15,776 nt of DNA from Candidatus Neomicrothrix sp. UBA2983 (GCA_002346745.1 DEAL01000010.1:31205-46980); one strand, 5' to 3'; positions 1-5,944 are shown, counted from the stretch's first letter. The notes: a model not told the origin generated them from the letters alone. Translations and numbers: made by a program.

Positions 1-268
1 CTGGGTGGCGGCGGGCCGCGTCGGCCAGTCGCACGGCCCCGTCGAGGTCGTCGGCCAGGGCGTCGAAGCCCGGCGCCGAGCCGTGGACCGCCACGCCGAT
101 GGTTGCGACCGGCAGGAGCGCCAAGGGCGCCACTGCGTCCTCGGCCAGCAGGTGGGCGTCCTCGACCACGATCGCCGGCACGCCACGGAGCACGCCGGCG
201 TCGAGGTCGGCGGTCGGGCGGTCGAGGCGCTCGGCGGCCTCGGCGGCCGACCACACCACGGGGGTCAT
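1..268 (-). CDS. Partial crotonase-like (enoyl-CoA hydratase/isomerase family?) protein, N-terminal part only
   Basis: An open frame reads from an ATG at 268 leftward to the window edge without a stop, giving 89 residues that begin MTPVVWSAAEAAERL. It contains a hydrophobic stretch around residues 30-60 (GVPAIVVEDAHLL, then VATIGVAV) followed by LADDLDGAVRLADAARRHP. This alternation resembles the start of a divergent actinobacterial enoyl-CoA hydratase subfamily, where a short strand-rich N-terminus leads into a helix ending in 'A..ANP'. The match is from memory and the catalytic core lies outside the window. It is the third gene of a minus-strand run with the acyl-CoA synthetase 54 bp upstream, which supports a CoA-thioester role. 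An in-frame GTG at 274 is an alternative start. No good ribosome binding site is visible before either start; a 13-bp tandem repeat occupies the upstream gap. It could also be an unrelated hypothetical protein. Confidence 0.45.
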   Translation of the reverse strand, partial: MTPVVWSAAEAAERLDRPTADLDAGVLRGVPAIVVEDAHLLAEDAVAPLALLPVATIGVAVHGSAPGFDALADDLDGAVRLADAARRHP

Positions 269-282
269 CGACACATTCTGGC

Positions 283-320
283 GGGAGGGCTGGCCGGGAG
301 GGCTGGCCGGGAGGGCCGGG
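283..320. repeat. 13-bp tandem repeat, about 2.9 copies
   Basis: The unit GGGAGGGCTGGCC occurs at 283-295 and 296-308, and a third partial copy (GGGAGGGCCGGG) at 309-320. It fills most of the 54-bp gap between the acyl-CoA synthetase stop codon and the next minus-strand start. Read on the transcribed strand it is a pyrimidine-rich CCCTCCC repeat. Its position could affect translation of the downstream gene, but no function is shown. Confidence 0.75.
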
Positions 321-322
321 GG

Positions 323-1837
323 TCAGCCATCGCCCAGGTGGGCGAGGCGTTCCCGGACCATGCGCCGCAGCAGTTTGCCGGTGTCGTTGTAGGGGAGCTC
401 GTCCACGAACTCGACGCGGTCGGGGGTGCGGTTGGACCGCAGCCGCTCCGTGACGAGGGCGCACAGTTCGTCGGCCGGCGCCGTCTCACCGGGCCGCAGG
501 ACGACGGCCACGGCGATGCGTTCGCCCCAGTCGTGGTCGGGGAGTCCGACGGCGGCCACGTCGGCGACGGCCGGATGGGTGTACAGGACCTCCTCGATCT
601 CGCCTGGCGAGATGTTCTGGCCGCCCTTCACGATCACGTCGTCGATGCGGCCCGTCACGTACAGGTACCCCTCGTCATCCAGCCGGCCGCCGTCGTTGGT
701 GGGGAACCAGCCGTCGGGCGTGAGTCGGGACCCCTGGTCCCGGTACTCGCCGGCCACCTGCTCGCCTCGCACCCAGATGTCGCCGGACCCGCCCGTGGGG
801 ACCTCGTTGCCGGCGTCGTCCCGGATCGAGACCTCGATGCCGGGCAGCGGACGGCCCGCGGAGCCGAGCCGGCTGCGGACGACGGGGTCGTCGCTGGCGA
901 CGGCCTCCCGGTGCTCGTCGGGACCGAGCAGGGCCACGGTGGAACTGGTCTCGGTCAGGCCGTACGCATTCACGAACCGGGTGTCGGGCAGCAGCGCGAG
1001 TGCCCGCTCGACGACCGGCTGGGGCATCCGGCCGCCGCCGTAGGAGAGCGAGCGCAGCGACGGCAGGCCCGGCGAGCCGTCACCCTCGGCCTCGAGGTGC
1101 TCGACGATCCGGGCCAGCATCGTGGGGACGACCATGGCGCTGGTGACCCCCTCGCGGCGGACCAGGCCGACCCAGTCCGCCGCCGTGAAGGTCGGGAGCT
1201 GGAGGACCCGGCGTCCGGCATAGACGTTGGAGAGGACCGCGGCGATGCCCGCCACGTGGTACGGCGGCACGCTGACGAGCGCCGCCTCGTCCTCGCCGGC
1301 GGCGCCGAACTCGACCGATCCCAGGACGTAGGACACGAGGTGTCGCTGCCGCAGCACCGCCGCCTTGGGCTCGCCGGTGGTGCCGCTGGTGAACAGCAGC
1401 ACCGCCTCGTCCTCGCCGTCGAAGCTCCAACCCTCGGCGGCCGGCTCCCGGTCGGCCAGGTCTGCCAGAAGGTCGTGGCGTCCGACTGCCGCAACCCCGT
1501 CGATGCCGTCGAGGCGCCCGGGGGCGTCGGGATCGACCACCGCCAGGGCGGGGGACACCCGACTCACCAGGGTGCGCAGCTCGCCGTCGCCCAGCCGGTA
1601 GTTGAGCGGCACGAAGGGGACGCCGGCCCACGAGGCACCGAACAGCAGCGCCGGCAGCGCCTCGGAGGAGACGTCGGCGAGGGCGAGGTGCCCGGAACCG
1701 GACTCCCGGAGGTGGGCAGCGGTGGCGCCGGCACGCTGGAAGAGCTCAGCGAAGGTGATGCCGCCGTCGGCGGTACCGACGGCCACCCGGTCGCCGTGGC
1801 CGCCGGCGGCCATCTCCAGCAGGAGCATGAGGTTCAC
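323..1837 (-). CDS. Class I acyl-CoA synthetase (AMP-dependent synthetase/ligase, FadD type)
   Basis: A 504-residue member of the ANL adenylating superfamily, expected to activate a carboxylic acid to an acyl-adenylate and then to the CoA thioester. All core motifs are present in order: the ATP P-loop LLFTSGTTGEPK (about 147-158), PPYHVAG (191-197), YGLTETSST (292-300), the TND motif before GGRLDDEGYLYVTGR (380-397, hinge arginine R397), the VKGGQNISPGEIEEVL linker (about 403-418), and the C-terminal NDTGKLLRR with the catalytic lysine at about 488. Length and completeness are normal for the family, so it should be active. It lies 39 bp downstream of a 102-aa protein gene and before a crotonase-like gene on the same strand, and a CoA-transferase is divergent, so acyl-CoA metabolism is a consistent theme. 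The acid substrate cannot be deduced. The start is ATG at 1837. Confidence 0.93.
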   Translation of the reverse strand: MNLMLLLEMAAGGHGDRVAVGTADGGITFAELFQRAGATAAHLRESGSGHLALADVSSEALPALLFGASWAGVPFVPLNYRLGDGELRTLVSRVSPALAVVDPDAPGRLDGIDGVAAVGRHDLLADLADREPAAEGWSFDGEDEAVLLFTSGTTGEPKAAVLRQRHLVSYVLGSVEFGAAGEDEAALVSVPPYHVAGIAAVLSNVYAGRRVLQLPTFTAADWVGLVRREGVTSAMVVPTMLARIVEHLEAEGDGSPGLPSLRSLSYGGGRMPQPVVERALALLPDTRFVNAYGLTETSSTVALLGPDEHREAVASDDPVVRSRLGSAGRPLPGIEVSIRDDAGNEVPTGGSGDIWVRGEQVAGEYRDQGSRLTPDGWFPTNDGGRLDDEGYLYVTGRIDDVIVKGGQNISPGEIEEVLYTHPAVADVAAVGLPDHDWGERIAVAVVLRPGETAPADELCALVTERLRSNRTPDRVEFVDELPYNDTGKLLRRMVRERLAHLGDG

Positions 1838-1876
1838 GGTCGCCCCAGACTGTCGGCTCGGTGGGTTGCCGGAGGG

Positions 1877-2185
1877 TCAGTCGGAGGCGGGTAGCGGCTT
1901 GGCCTCCTTGAGGACAAGGGGGGTGCCGCCCACGCCGAGGGAGCCGTCGCCGGGCTTGGTGCAGAGCAGCTCGAGGGTCTCGTCGGCGTCGACGTAGCGC
2001 TTGCCCAACTGGGTGCCCTCGGCGGCCGAGGCGTCGGGCGTGCCGACTGATTCGGCGTCGCCGGGTGGGAGCATCGGACTACCCCCACACTCGAGGGCGG
2101 TGTCGCCGGGGGGTGCCTTCACGACGATGACCTCGGTGGCGCAGACCTGGCTGGCCCAGCGGCTGCCGGCGGAGAGTTCGGCCAT
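1877..2185 (-). CDS. Small conserved-looking protein of unknown function, 102 aa, three cysteines
   Basis: The frame is open further upstream, but the ATG at 2185 is the best start: it follows GAGGAG (2193-2198) by 7 nt, giving a 102-residue protein starting MAELSAGSRWASQVC. Cysteines are at 15, 33 and 75, within QVCATEVIVVKAP, LECGG and ELLCTKPG. There is no signal peptide or membrane segment. The ordered pattern of short beta-like segments (TEVIVVKAP, LECGGSPML, LGKRYVDADETLELLCTK) suggests a small folded, possibly metal-binding protein, but three cysteines are not a full zinc ribbon. I recall similar small proteins beside acyl-CoA genes in mycobacteria, without a known function. It heads the minus-strand acyl-CoA synthetase run and is controlled from a divergent promoter region carrying a repeated motif. 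A CoA-metabolism accessory role is inference from context only. Confidence 0.75.
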   Translation of the reverse strand: MAELSAGSRWASQVCATEVIVVKAPPGDTALECGGSPMLPPGDAESVGTPDASAAEGTQLGKRYVDADETLELLCTKPGDGSLGVGGTPLVLKEAKPLPASD

Positions 2186-2212
2186 GTGGGCACTCCTCGA
2201 TGACGATGGTGG

Positions 2213-2228
2213 GACCGTATGATCGGTC
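2213..2228. promoter_or_regulatory. Candidate operator, copy 1, over the minus-strand promoter
   Basis: Inverted repeat GACCG-TATGAT-CGGTC (16 bp) containing the core CCGTATGATCG at 2215-2225. Read on the minus strand, the -10-like hexamer TACGGT (2219 down to 2214) lies inside it, 28 nt upstream of the 102-aa gene start, so a protein bound here would block that promoter. A second core copy lies 51 bp to the right. The likely binder is the TetR protein encoded at 3519-4187, but this is inferred. Confidence 0.5.
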
Positions 2229-2235
2229 ATGGAGG

Positions 2236-2262
2236 ACCCCGGGCGCCACTCCGGTCCGGGGT
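2236..2262. repeat. Inverted repeat between the two operator-like motifs
   Basis: ACCCCGG at 2236-2242 is the reverse complement of CCGGGGT at 2256-2262, separated by 13 nt. It sits midway between the two CCGTAYGATCG copies. It could be a further protein-binding site or a leader hairpin; in such GC-rich DNA it may also be chance. Confidence 0.35.
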
Positions 2263-2265
2263 GAT

Positions 2266-2276
2266 CCGTACGATCG
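2266..2276. promoter_or_regulatory. Candidate operator, copy 2, over the plus-strand CoA-transferase promoter
   Basis: CCGTACGATCG repeats the copy-1 core with one difference (C for T). The -10-like hexamer TACGAT (2269-2274) lies inside it, 9 nt before the ATG of the CoA-transferase gene, so the transcript may be leaderless or nearly so. The two copies are 51 bp apart, close to five helical turns, so a regulator could bind both on one DNA face and control the divergent genes together. Confidence 0.5.
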
Positions 2277-2283
2277 ACGGCGC

Positions 2284-3492
2284 ATGGACGAGACGTCGGC
2301 GCTCCGGGAGGAGCTCGTGGCTGCGGTGGCGGAGCCCGTCGATGACGGCGCGGCCTGGGCGGCCTCCGGCGGGATGGCCCTGACCGGGCCGTTCGGCGGC
2401 CCGCCTCGCCAGGTGCCCTGGCCGGTGGCCACGGGGCTGGCTGGGGCCGCCGGTGCACTGGCACGTCTGGGCGGTCCCGGGGTCGACGGCCCGGCGCTGG
2501 TGGGGGAGCGGGCGGCGATCGCCGGCCTCGGCCGGGCAGGGGCGACGTCGGTGGGTGGCCTGGCCCGCCTGCTGGAGGCCGCCGACGGACCCGTCTGCCT
2601 CAACCCGGCGCGGCCGGAGGACCGCGGGGCCCTGCCGGCCCTGTTGGAGGCCACGGTGGACGCCGACGACCACCAGGCGGTCCGCCGGCTGCTGGCGGGC
2701 CGGACCGGAACCTGGCTGGCCGAGCGGGCTGACCTCCTCGGCGTGCCCCTCGGGGTGCCGGGGACCGCACCCTCCGGGCCGTTCGGGCTGCTGGCCGAGG
2801 GCGCAGCAGTGGAACGGCGTGGTTCGCCGATCGTGGTCGAACTGGGTTCCCTTTGGGCGGCACCGCTCTGCGGGGACCTCCTCCGGCGTGCGGGGTGCCG
2901 GGTGGTGAAGGTCGAGTCGACCGGTCGGCCCGACGGGGCACGACGGGGACCGGCTCGATTCTTCGACCTCCTCAACGGGGGCAAGGCCTCGGTCGCCGTC
3001 GACCTCGGCACGGCATCCGGTCGGGAGACGCTGGGCCGGCTTGTGGCCGGGGCCGACGTGGTCCTGGAGGGGAGCCGGCCCCGGGCCCTGGTCCAACTCG
3101 GCATCTGCGCCGAGCGGGAGGTCGACCGTGGCGCGGTCTGGGCGTCGATCACCGGCTACGGCCGGACGGGTCCGCGCTCGAACGGGGTGGCCTTCGGCGA
3201 CGACGCCGCCGTGTCCGGGGGCCTGGTGTTGGACGAACCGGTGGGGTTCGTCGCCGACGCCGTCGCCGATCCGGCAACGGGACTGGTGGCGGCAGCGGCC
3301 GTCCTCGCCGCCCTCCGGGACGGACGGGGGGCCCTGCTGGACCTGCCGCTGGCGGGCGTGGCCTCCTGGCTGGCCCATGGTGCGTCGGTCCCGACGGGCC
3401 CGGTCGGCGTTGTTGCCGCGGCACCTCGGGCACGCCCGGTGGAGGCGGCCGGACCGGGTCTCGGAGTCGACTCGGCCGACCTTCTCATCTGA
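2284..3492 (+). CDS. CaiB/BaiF family (class III) CoA-transferase, atypical architecture
   Basis: A 402-residue protein from the ATG at 2284. The frame is open from 2200, but that part runs through the promoter region. Residues 183-345 match the N-terminal CaiB domain: VVELGSLWAAPLCGDLLRR, then RVVKVES, FFDLLNGGKASVAVDL, GADVVLEGSRP and ITGYGRTGP. Canonical members begin with this block; here about 180 residues precede it. That extension (WAASGGMALTGPFGGPP, ERAAIAGLGR and so on) resembles a later segment of the fold and is echoed at 304-365 by FGDDAAVSGGLV and LLDLPLAGVASWL. The canonical large C-terminal region is missing. The family moves CoA between carboxylic acids through an enzyme-bound acyl anhydride on an aspartate. 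I cannot assign that aspartate with certainty, with D306 or D307 as candidates, so activity is open. It is divergent from the acyl-CoA synthetase run and is followed by tetR 26 bp downstream. The acid substrate is unknown. Confidence 0.8.
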   Translation: MDETSALREELVAAVAEPVDDGAAWAASGGMALTGPFGGPPRQVPWPVATGLAGAAGALARLGGPGVDGPALVGERAAIAGLGRAGATSVGGLARLLEAADGPVCLNPARPEDRGALPALLEATVDADDHQAVRRLLAGRTGTWLAERADLLGVPLGVPGTAPSGPFGLLAEGAAVERRGSPIVVELGSLWAAPLCGDLLRRAGCRVVKVESTGRPDGARRGPARFFDLLNGGKASVAVDLGTASGRETLGRLVAGADVVLEGSRPRALVQLGICAEREVDRGAVWASITGYGRTGPRSNGVAFGDDAAVSGGLVLDEPVGFVADAVADPATGLVAAAAVLAALRDGRGALLDLPLAGVASWLAHGASVPTGPVGVVAAAPRARPVEAAGPGLGVDSADLLI

Positions 3493-3503
3493 CGGAGCGT
3501 CAG
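3489..3503. promoter_or_regulatory. Palindromic candidate operator upstream of tetR
   Basis: CTGACG-gag-CGTCAG is a perfect 6-bp inverted repeat with a 3-bp centre. It overlaps the stop codon of the CoA-transferase gene and covers the -35 region of the putative tetR promoter (-10 TACAGT at 3507-3512). Size and symmetry suit a TetR dimer, so autoregulation is likely. Its sequence differs from the CCGTAYGATCG motifs, so the two sets of sites may bind different proteins. Confidence 0.5.
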
Positions 3504-3506
3504 GCG

Positions 3507-3512
3507 TACAGT
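3507..3512 (+). promoter_or_regulatory. -10 box TACAGT of a likely leaderless tetR promoter
   Basis: TACAGT ends 6 nt before the GTG start at 3519. No Shine-Dalgarno sequence precedes that start. This TAnnnT-to-start spacing is the usual form of leaderless promoters in actinobacteria, with transcription beginning at the start codon. Confidence 0.5.
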
Positions 3513-3518
3513 GGACCC

Positions 3519-4187
3519 GTGAGCGACGACATCGAGATCCCCGTCGAGTCGGGCCCGAGCCAGGAACTGGCCGCAGAGTTGGACGAGCGAGCGGCCGACG
3601 GCCGGATGCCGGGCCGCCGGGGCCTCGCCACCCGCCAGCGGCTCCTCGACGCCACCGCCGAGCAGTTGGAGACGGTCGGCTACCGGGACCTGAAGGTCAT
3701 CGACATCGCCCGGGCCGCCGGCACCTCGCCCGCCACCTTCTACCAGTACTTCCCCGACGCCGAGGCGGCGGTCCTCGTCCTGGCGGCGGCCCTGACCGAA
3801 GCCTGGCACGAGGAACTCGAGGCCCTCGTCGCCGGACGCGACTGGTCGGGCGACCCCGCCGGAGCCGCCCACGAGGTCGTGGAGGGCTTCCTGACCTTCT
3901 GGACCGACCACCGGGCGATCCTCAAGGTGCTGGACCTGGCCTCCATGGAGGGCGACTTCCGATTCCGCGACCTGCGGACCTGGCTGCTCAACGGCGCCAC
4001 CGAGGCGCTGCGCGACCTCGCCGCCACCCACGACAGCGGCTACGACCCGAAGGCGACCGCCGGCATCGTGGTCGCCATGCTGGCGCACGTCGCCAACCAC
4101 CGACCCGGCCTCGAGCGCTGGGGCGTCGACCACGACGCCCTCGTGGCCGCGATGGCCGGCATGCTGCGCCACGCCGTCGCCGGCTGA
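3519..4187 (+). CDS. TetR-family transcriptional regulator
   Basis: A 222-residue protein starting at GTG 3519. The helix-turn-helix is clear: residues 36-80 read LATRQRLLDATAEQLETVGY, then LKVIDIARAAGTSPATFYQYFPD, matching the TetR_N recognition region including the TFYxYF recognition helix. A basic patch, RMPGRRG (29-35), precedes the domain. Residues 82-222 are helical and predicted to form the ligand-binding and dimerisation domain (FLTFWTDHRAILKVLDL, MLAHVANHRPGLERW). It lies 26 bp after the CoA-transferase gene, in the same direction, in an acyl-CoA neighbourhood, so an acyl-CoA or free-acid effector is plausible but unproven. The candidate operator at 3489-3503 suggests autoregulation, and the sites at 2213-2276 could make it the repressor of both divergent acyl-CoA units. 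The alternative start at 2853 belongs to a different, non-homologous reading through the CoA-transferase gene and is not real. Confidence 0.92.
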   Translation: MSDDIEIPVESGPSQELAAELDERAADGRMPGRRGLATRQRLLDATAEQLETVGYRDLKVIDIARAAGTSPATFYQYFPDAEAAVLVLAAALTEAWHEELEALVAGRDWSGDPAGAAHEVVEGFLTFWTDHRAILKVLDLASMEGDFRFRDLRTWLLNGATEALRDLAATHDSGYDPKATAGIVVAMLAHVANHRPGLERWGVDHDALVAAMAGMLRHAVAG

Positions 4188-4226
4188 GGCGCTCCGCCAC
4201 CACGGGGTCGTCCCGGGGCGCACGGC

Positions 4227-4232
4227 TACCCT
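4227..4232 (+). promoter_or_regulatory. -10 box TACCCT of a likely leaderless gltX promoter
   Basis: TACCCT ends 7 nt before the GTG start of gltX at 4240, and no ribosome binding site lies between them. This is the same layout as at tetR and suggests a leaderless transcript. The 52-bp gap to tetR therefore probably holds an independent gltX promoter. Confidence 0.45.
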
Positions 4233-4239
4233 GCGTCGC

Positions 4240-5577
4240 GTGACTGACCGCGTCCGCTTCGCCCCCTCGCCGACGGGCTACCTCCACGTCGGCAGCGCCC
4301 GCACGGCGCTGTTCAACTGGCTGCACGCCCGCGCCACCCGCGGCACCTACGTGCTGCGCATCGAGGACACCGACGCCGAGCGCAACCGGCCCGAGCTCAC
4401 CCGGGCGCTGCTTGACGAACTCGAGTGGCTGGGCCTCGACTGGGACGAGGGTCCCCACTTCCAGTCCGAGCGCCGGGACCGCCACCGGGAGGTCGTCGAG
4501 GACCTGCTGGACCGGGGCCTGGCCTACCTCTGCGACGCCGACAACGCCGAGGTGGCGGGCACCTCGCTGGTCGACGGCCTCGCCGTGCGCTTCCGGATGC
4601 CGGACGACCGGACGGTCGCCTTCGACGACGTCGTCCGCGGCAACGTCTCCTTCGACACCGCGGACCTCGAGGACTTCGTGGTCTGGCGCTCCAACGGCAC
4701 ACCGATGTTCCTGCTCGCCAACGCCGTCGACGACGCCGACATGGGGATCACCCACGCCATTCGGGGCGAGGACCTGCTCTCGGGCGTGCCCAAGGTGCTG
4801 CTCCTGCTGGACGCCATCGGTGCCCCACGGCCCACCTACGCCCACCTGCCGCTGCTCGTCAACGCGTCCCGCCAGAAGCTGTCCAAGCGACGGGACGACG
4901 TGGCCATGGCCGACTTCCGGGAGCGGGGCTATCTGCCGGAGGCGATGGTCAACTACCTCGCCCTGCTGGGCTGGGGGCCGCCCGACGACATCGAGGTCCG
5001 ACCGCTCGAGGAGATCGTCGAGCTGTTCCGCATCGAGGACGTCAACAAGGCGGCCGCCTTCTTCGACCTCCGGAAGCTCGAGCACGTCAACGCCAGCCAT
5101 CTCCGGGGCCTCGACAAGGCCACGTTCGTGGAGCGCGTGCAGCCGTGGCTGGACGAGGCGCCGTGGGCGCCCGAGGCGTTCGACGCCGGCGTCTTCGACC
5201 GCATGGTCGACCTGGTCCAGGAGAAGTTGCGCACGCTGGCCGACGTCGTCCGGTTCGTCGACTTCCTCTTCCTCGAGGAGCCGGCGGACGACCCGGAGTC
5301 GTGGCAGAAGGTCATGGTCGACGGCCCCTCGGCGGCCGAGGTGCTGGACGGGGCGGCGGCCGCCCTGGCCGGGTGCCCATGGGAGTCCGAGGCCGTCAAG
5401 GACGCCGTCGCCGAGGTGGGCGAGGCGCTGGACCTGCGGCTGGGCAAGGCGCAGGCACCCGTCCGGGTGGCCGTCACCGGTCGGACGGTCGGCCCGCCGC
5501 TGTTCGAGGCCATGGCCGAGTGCATGGAGCGCGACGAGGTCCTGCGCCGCATCGCCCGGGCCCGCGCCCGACTCTGA
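4240..5577 (+). CDS. gltX: Glutamyl-tRNA synthetase, short form
   Basis: This 445-residue class I aminoacyl-tRNA synthetase charges tRNA-Glu with glutamate. The nucleotide-binding motifs are PTGYLHVGSARTALFNW (HIGH-like HVGS at 16-19) and KLSKR (213-217). Family blocks include YVLRIEDTDAERNRPE (37-52), LDWDEGPHFQSER (66-78), ANAVDDADMGITHAIRGED (160-178) and NYLALLGWG (238-246). The anticodon-binding helices follow to the C-terminus (ARARARL). It is shorter than the roughly 470-490 residues usual in bacteria. Part of the deficit lies between YLC (96-98) and VRFRMP (116-121), where the connective-peptide insertion is about 25 residues shorter than in Thermus GluRS and no zinc-ligand set remains. 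The GTG start follows a leaderless-type -10 box. tRNA-Gln and tRNA-Glu genes lie immediately downstream. Many actinobacteria use a non-discriminating GltX plus GatCAB in place of GlnRS; which form this is cannot be read here. Confidence 0.95.
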   Translation: MTDRVRFAPSPTGYLHVGSARTALFNWLHARATRGTYVLRIEDTDAERNRPELTRALLDELEWLGLDWDEGPHFQSERRDRHREVVEDLLDRGLAYLCDADNAEVAGTSLVDGLAVRFRMPDDRTVAFDDVVRGNVSFDTADLEDFVVWRSNGTPMFLLANAVDDADMGITHAIRGEDLLSGVPKVLLLLDAIGAPRPTYAHLPLLVNASRQKLSKRRDDVAMADFRERGYLPEAMVNYLALLGWGPPDDIEVRPLEEIVELFRIEDVNKAAAFFDLRKLEHVNASHLRGLDKATFVERVQPWLDEAPWAPEAFDAGVFDRMVDLVQEKLRTLADVVRFVDFLFLEEPADDPESWQKVMVDGPSAAEVLDGAAAALAGCPWESEAVKDAVAEVGEALDLRLGKAQAPVRVAVTGRTVGPPLFEAMAECMERDEVLRRIARARARL

Positions 5578-5662
5578 GGGACGCCCCACCCACATCGTCG
5601 GGGTGGCGCACGCCCCACCTCATCACCCCCCGGTCGCCCGCCCGAGGCTTGGGCCGACCCGT

Positions 5663-5668
5663 TACGCT
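5663..5668 (+). promoter_or_regulatory. Possible -10 box (TACGCT) for tRNA-Gln
   Basis: TACGCT lies 24 nt before the mature 5' end of tRNA-Gln, in the 115-bp gap after gltX. No convincing -35 box is visible, so read-through from gltX remains possible. Confidence 0.3.
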
Positions 5669-5692
5669 GACGCCGCCCTCCGGGGCCCACCT

Positions 5693-5767
5693 TCGGGGGT
5701 GGTGTAATTGGCAACACAGCTGGTTCTGGTCCAGTCATTGAGGGTTCGAGTCCTTCCCCCCGAGCCA
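5693..5767 (+). tRNA. tRNA-Gln, anticodon CTG, CCA encoded
   Basis: The full cloverleaf can be folded by hand. The acceptor TCGGGGG (5693-5699) pairs with CCCCCGA (5757-5763). The D-stem is GTGT/ACAC. The anticodon stem GCTGG/CCAGT encloses loop TTCTGGT with anticodon CTG at 5726-5728. The T-arm GAGGG-TTCGAGT-CCTTC has one G-T pair. The discriminator is G (5764) and CCA is genome-encoded (5765-5767). U1-A72 with G73 is the usual glutamine identity pattern. The gene sits between gltX and tRNA-Glu, so three parts of the Glu/Gln decoding system are adjacent. Confidence 0.95.
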
Positions 5768-5810
5768 TCCGCGGCCACCGCGGACGAGAGGCGGCCTGCC
5801 GGGCCGTCGC

Positions 5811-5816
5811 TACACT
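5811..5816 (+). promoter_or_regulatory. Possible -10 box (TACACT) for tRNA-Glu
   Basis: TACACT lies 50 nt before the mature tRNA-Glu 5' end, in the 99-bp spacer between the two tRNAs. It implies a leader of about 45 nt removed by RNase P. No clear -35 box is seen. Confidence 0.35.
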
Positions 5817-5866
5817 GATGCCTCCCACGGGCACGATCTCCGGGTCGCTCGCGGGGGCGTCATCTG

Positions 5867-5942
5867 GCCCCGTTCGTCTAGAGGCCCAGGACGCCAGGTT
5901 CTCAACCTGGTAACACGGGTTCGAATCCCGTACGGGGTACCA
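5867..5942 (+). tRNA. tRNA-Glu, anticodon CTC, CCA encoded
   Basis: A 76-nt cloverleaf. The acceptor GCCCCGT (5867-5873) pairs with ACGGGGT (5932-5938), the first pair being a G-U wobble. The D-stem is GTCT/GGAC. The anticodon stem CCAGG/CCTGG encloses TTCTCAA with anticodon CTC at 5901-5903. The T-arm is ACGGG-TTCGAAT-CCCGT, the discriminator A, and CCA is encoded at 5940-5942. A strong terminator begins 3 nt downstream. This tRNA marks the point after which base composition becomes less GC-rich. Confidence 0.96.
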
Positions 5943-5944
5943 CC

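Noticed and set aside
5..1894. 629-aa plus-strand open frame
   Set aside because: It is antisense to the well-supported acyl-CoA synthetase and the crotonase-like gene. Its sequence is low-complexity Gly/Arg/Val/His-rich and has no domain, a typical shadow in GC-rich DNA.
2227..3378. 383-aa minus-strand open frame opposite the CoA-transferase gene
   Set aside because: Arg/Pro/Gly-rich composition without motifs; the plus strand carries clear CaiB blocks.
2853..4187. Long 444-aa frame that would fuse an N-terminal extension to the TetR protein
   Set aside because: The first 220 residues read the CoA-transferase gene in the wrong frame. The GTG at 3519 follows a -10 box and gives a normal TetR length.
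3988..5595. 535-aa minus-strand open frame opposite gltX
   Set aside because: Mirror frame of a conserved tRNA synthetase gene; no recognisable domain.
5578..5640. Possible gltX terminator hairpin near GGGGTGGCG / CGCCCCACC
   Set aside because: The arms pair only with bulges or mismatches and no T-run follows; several alternative pairings are equally good.
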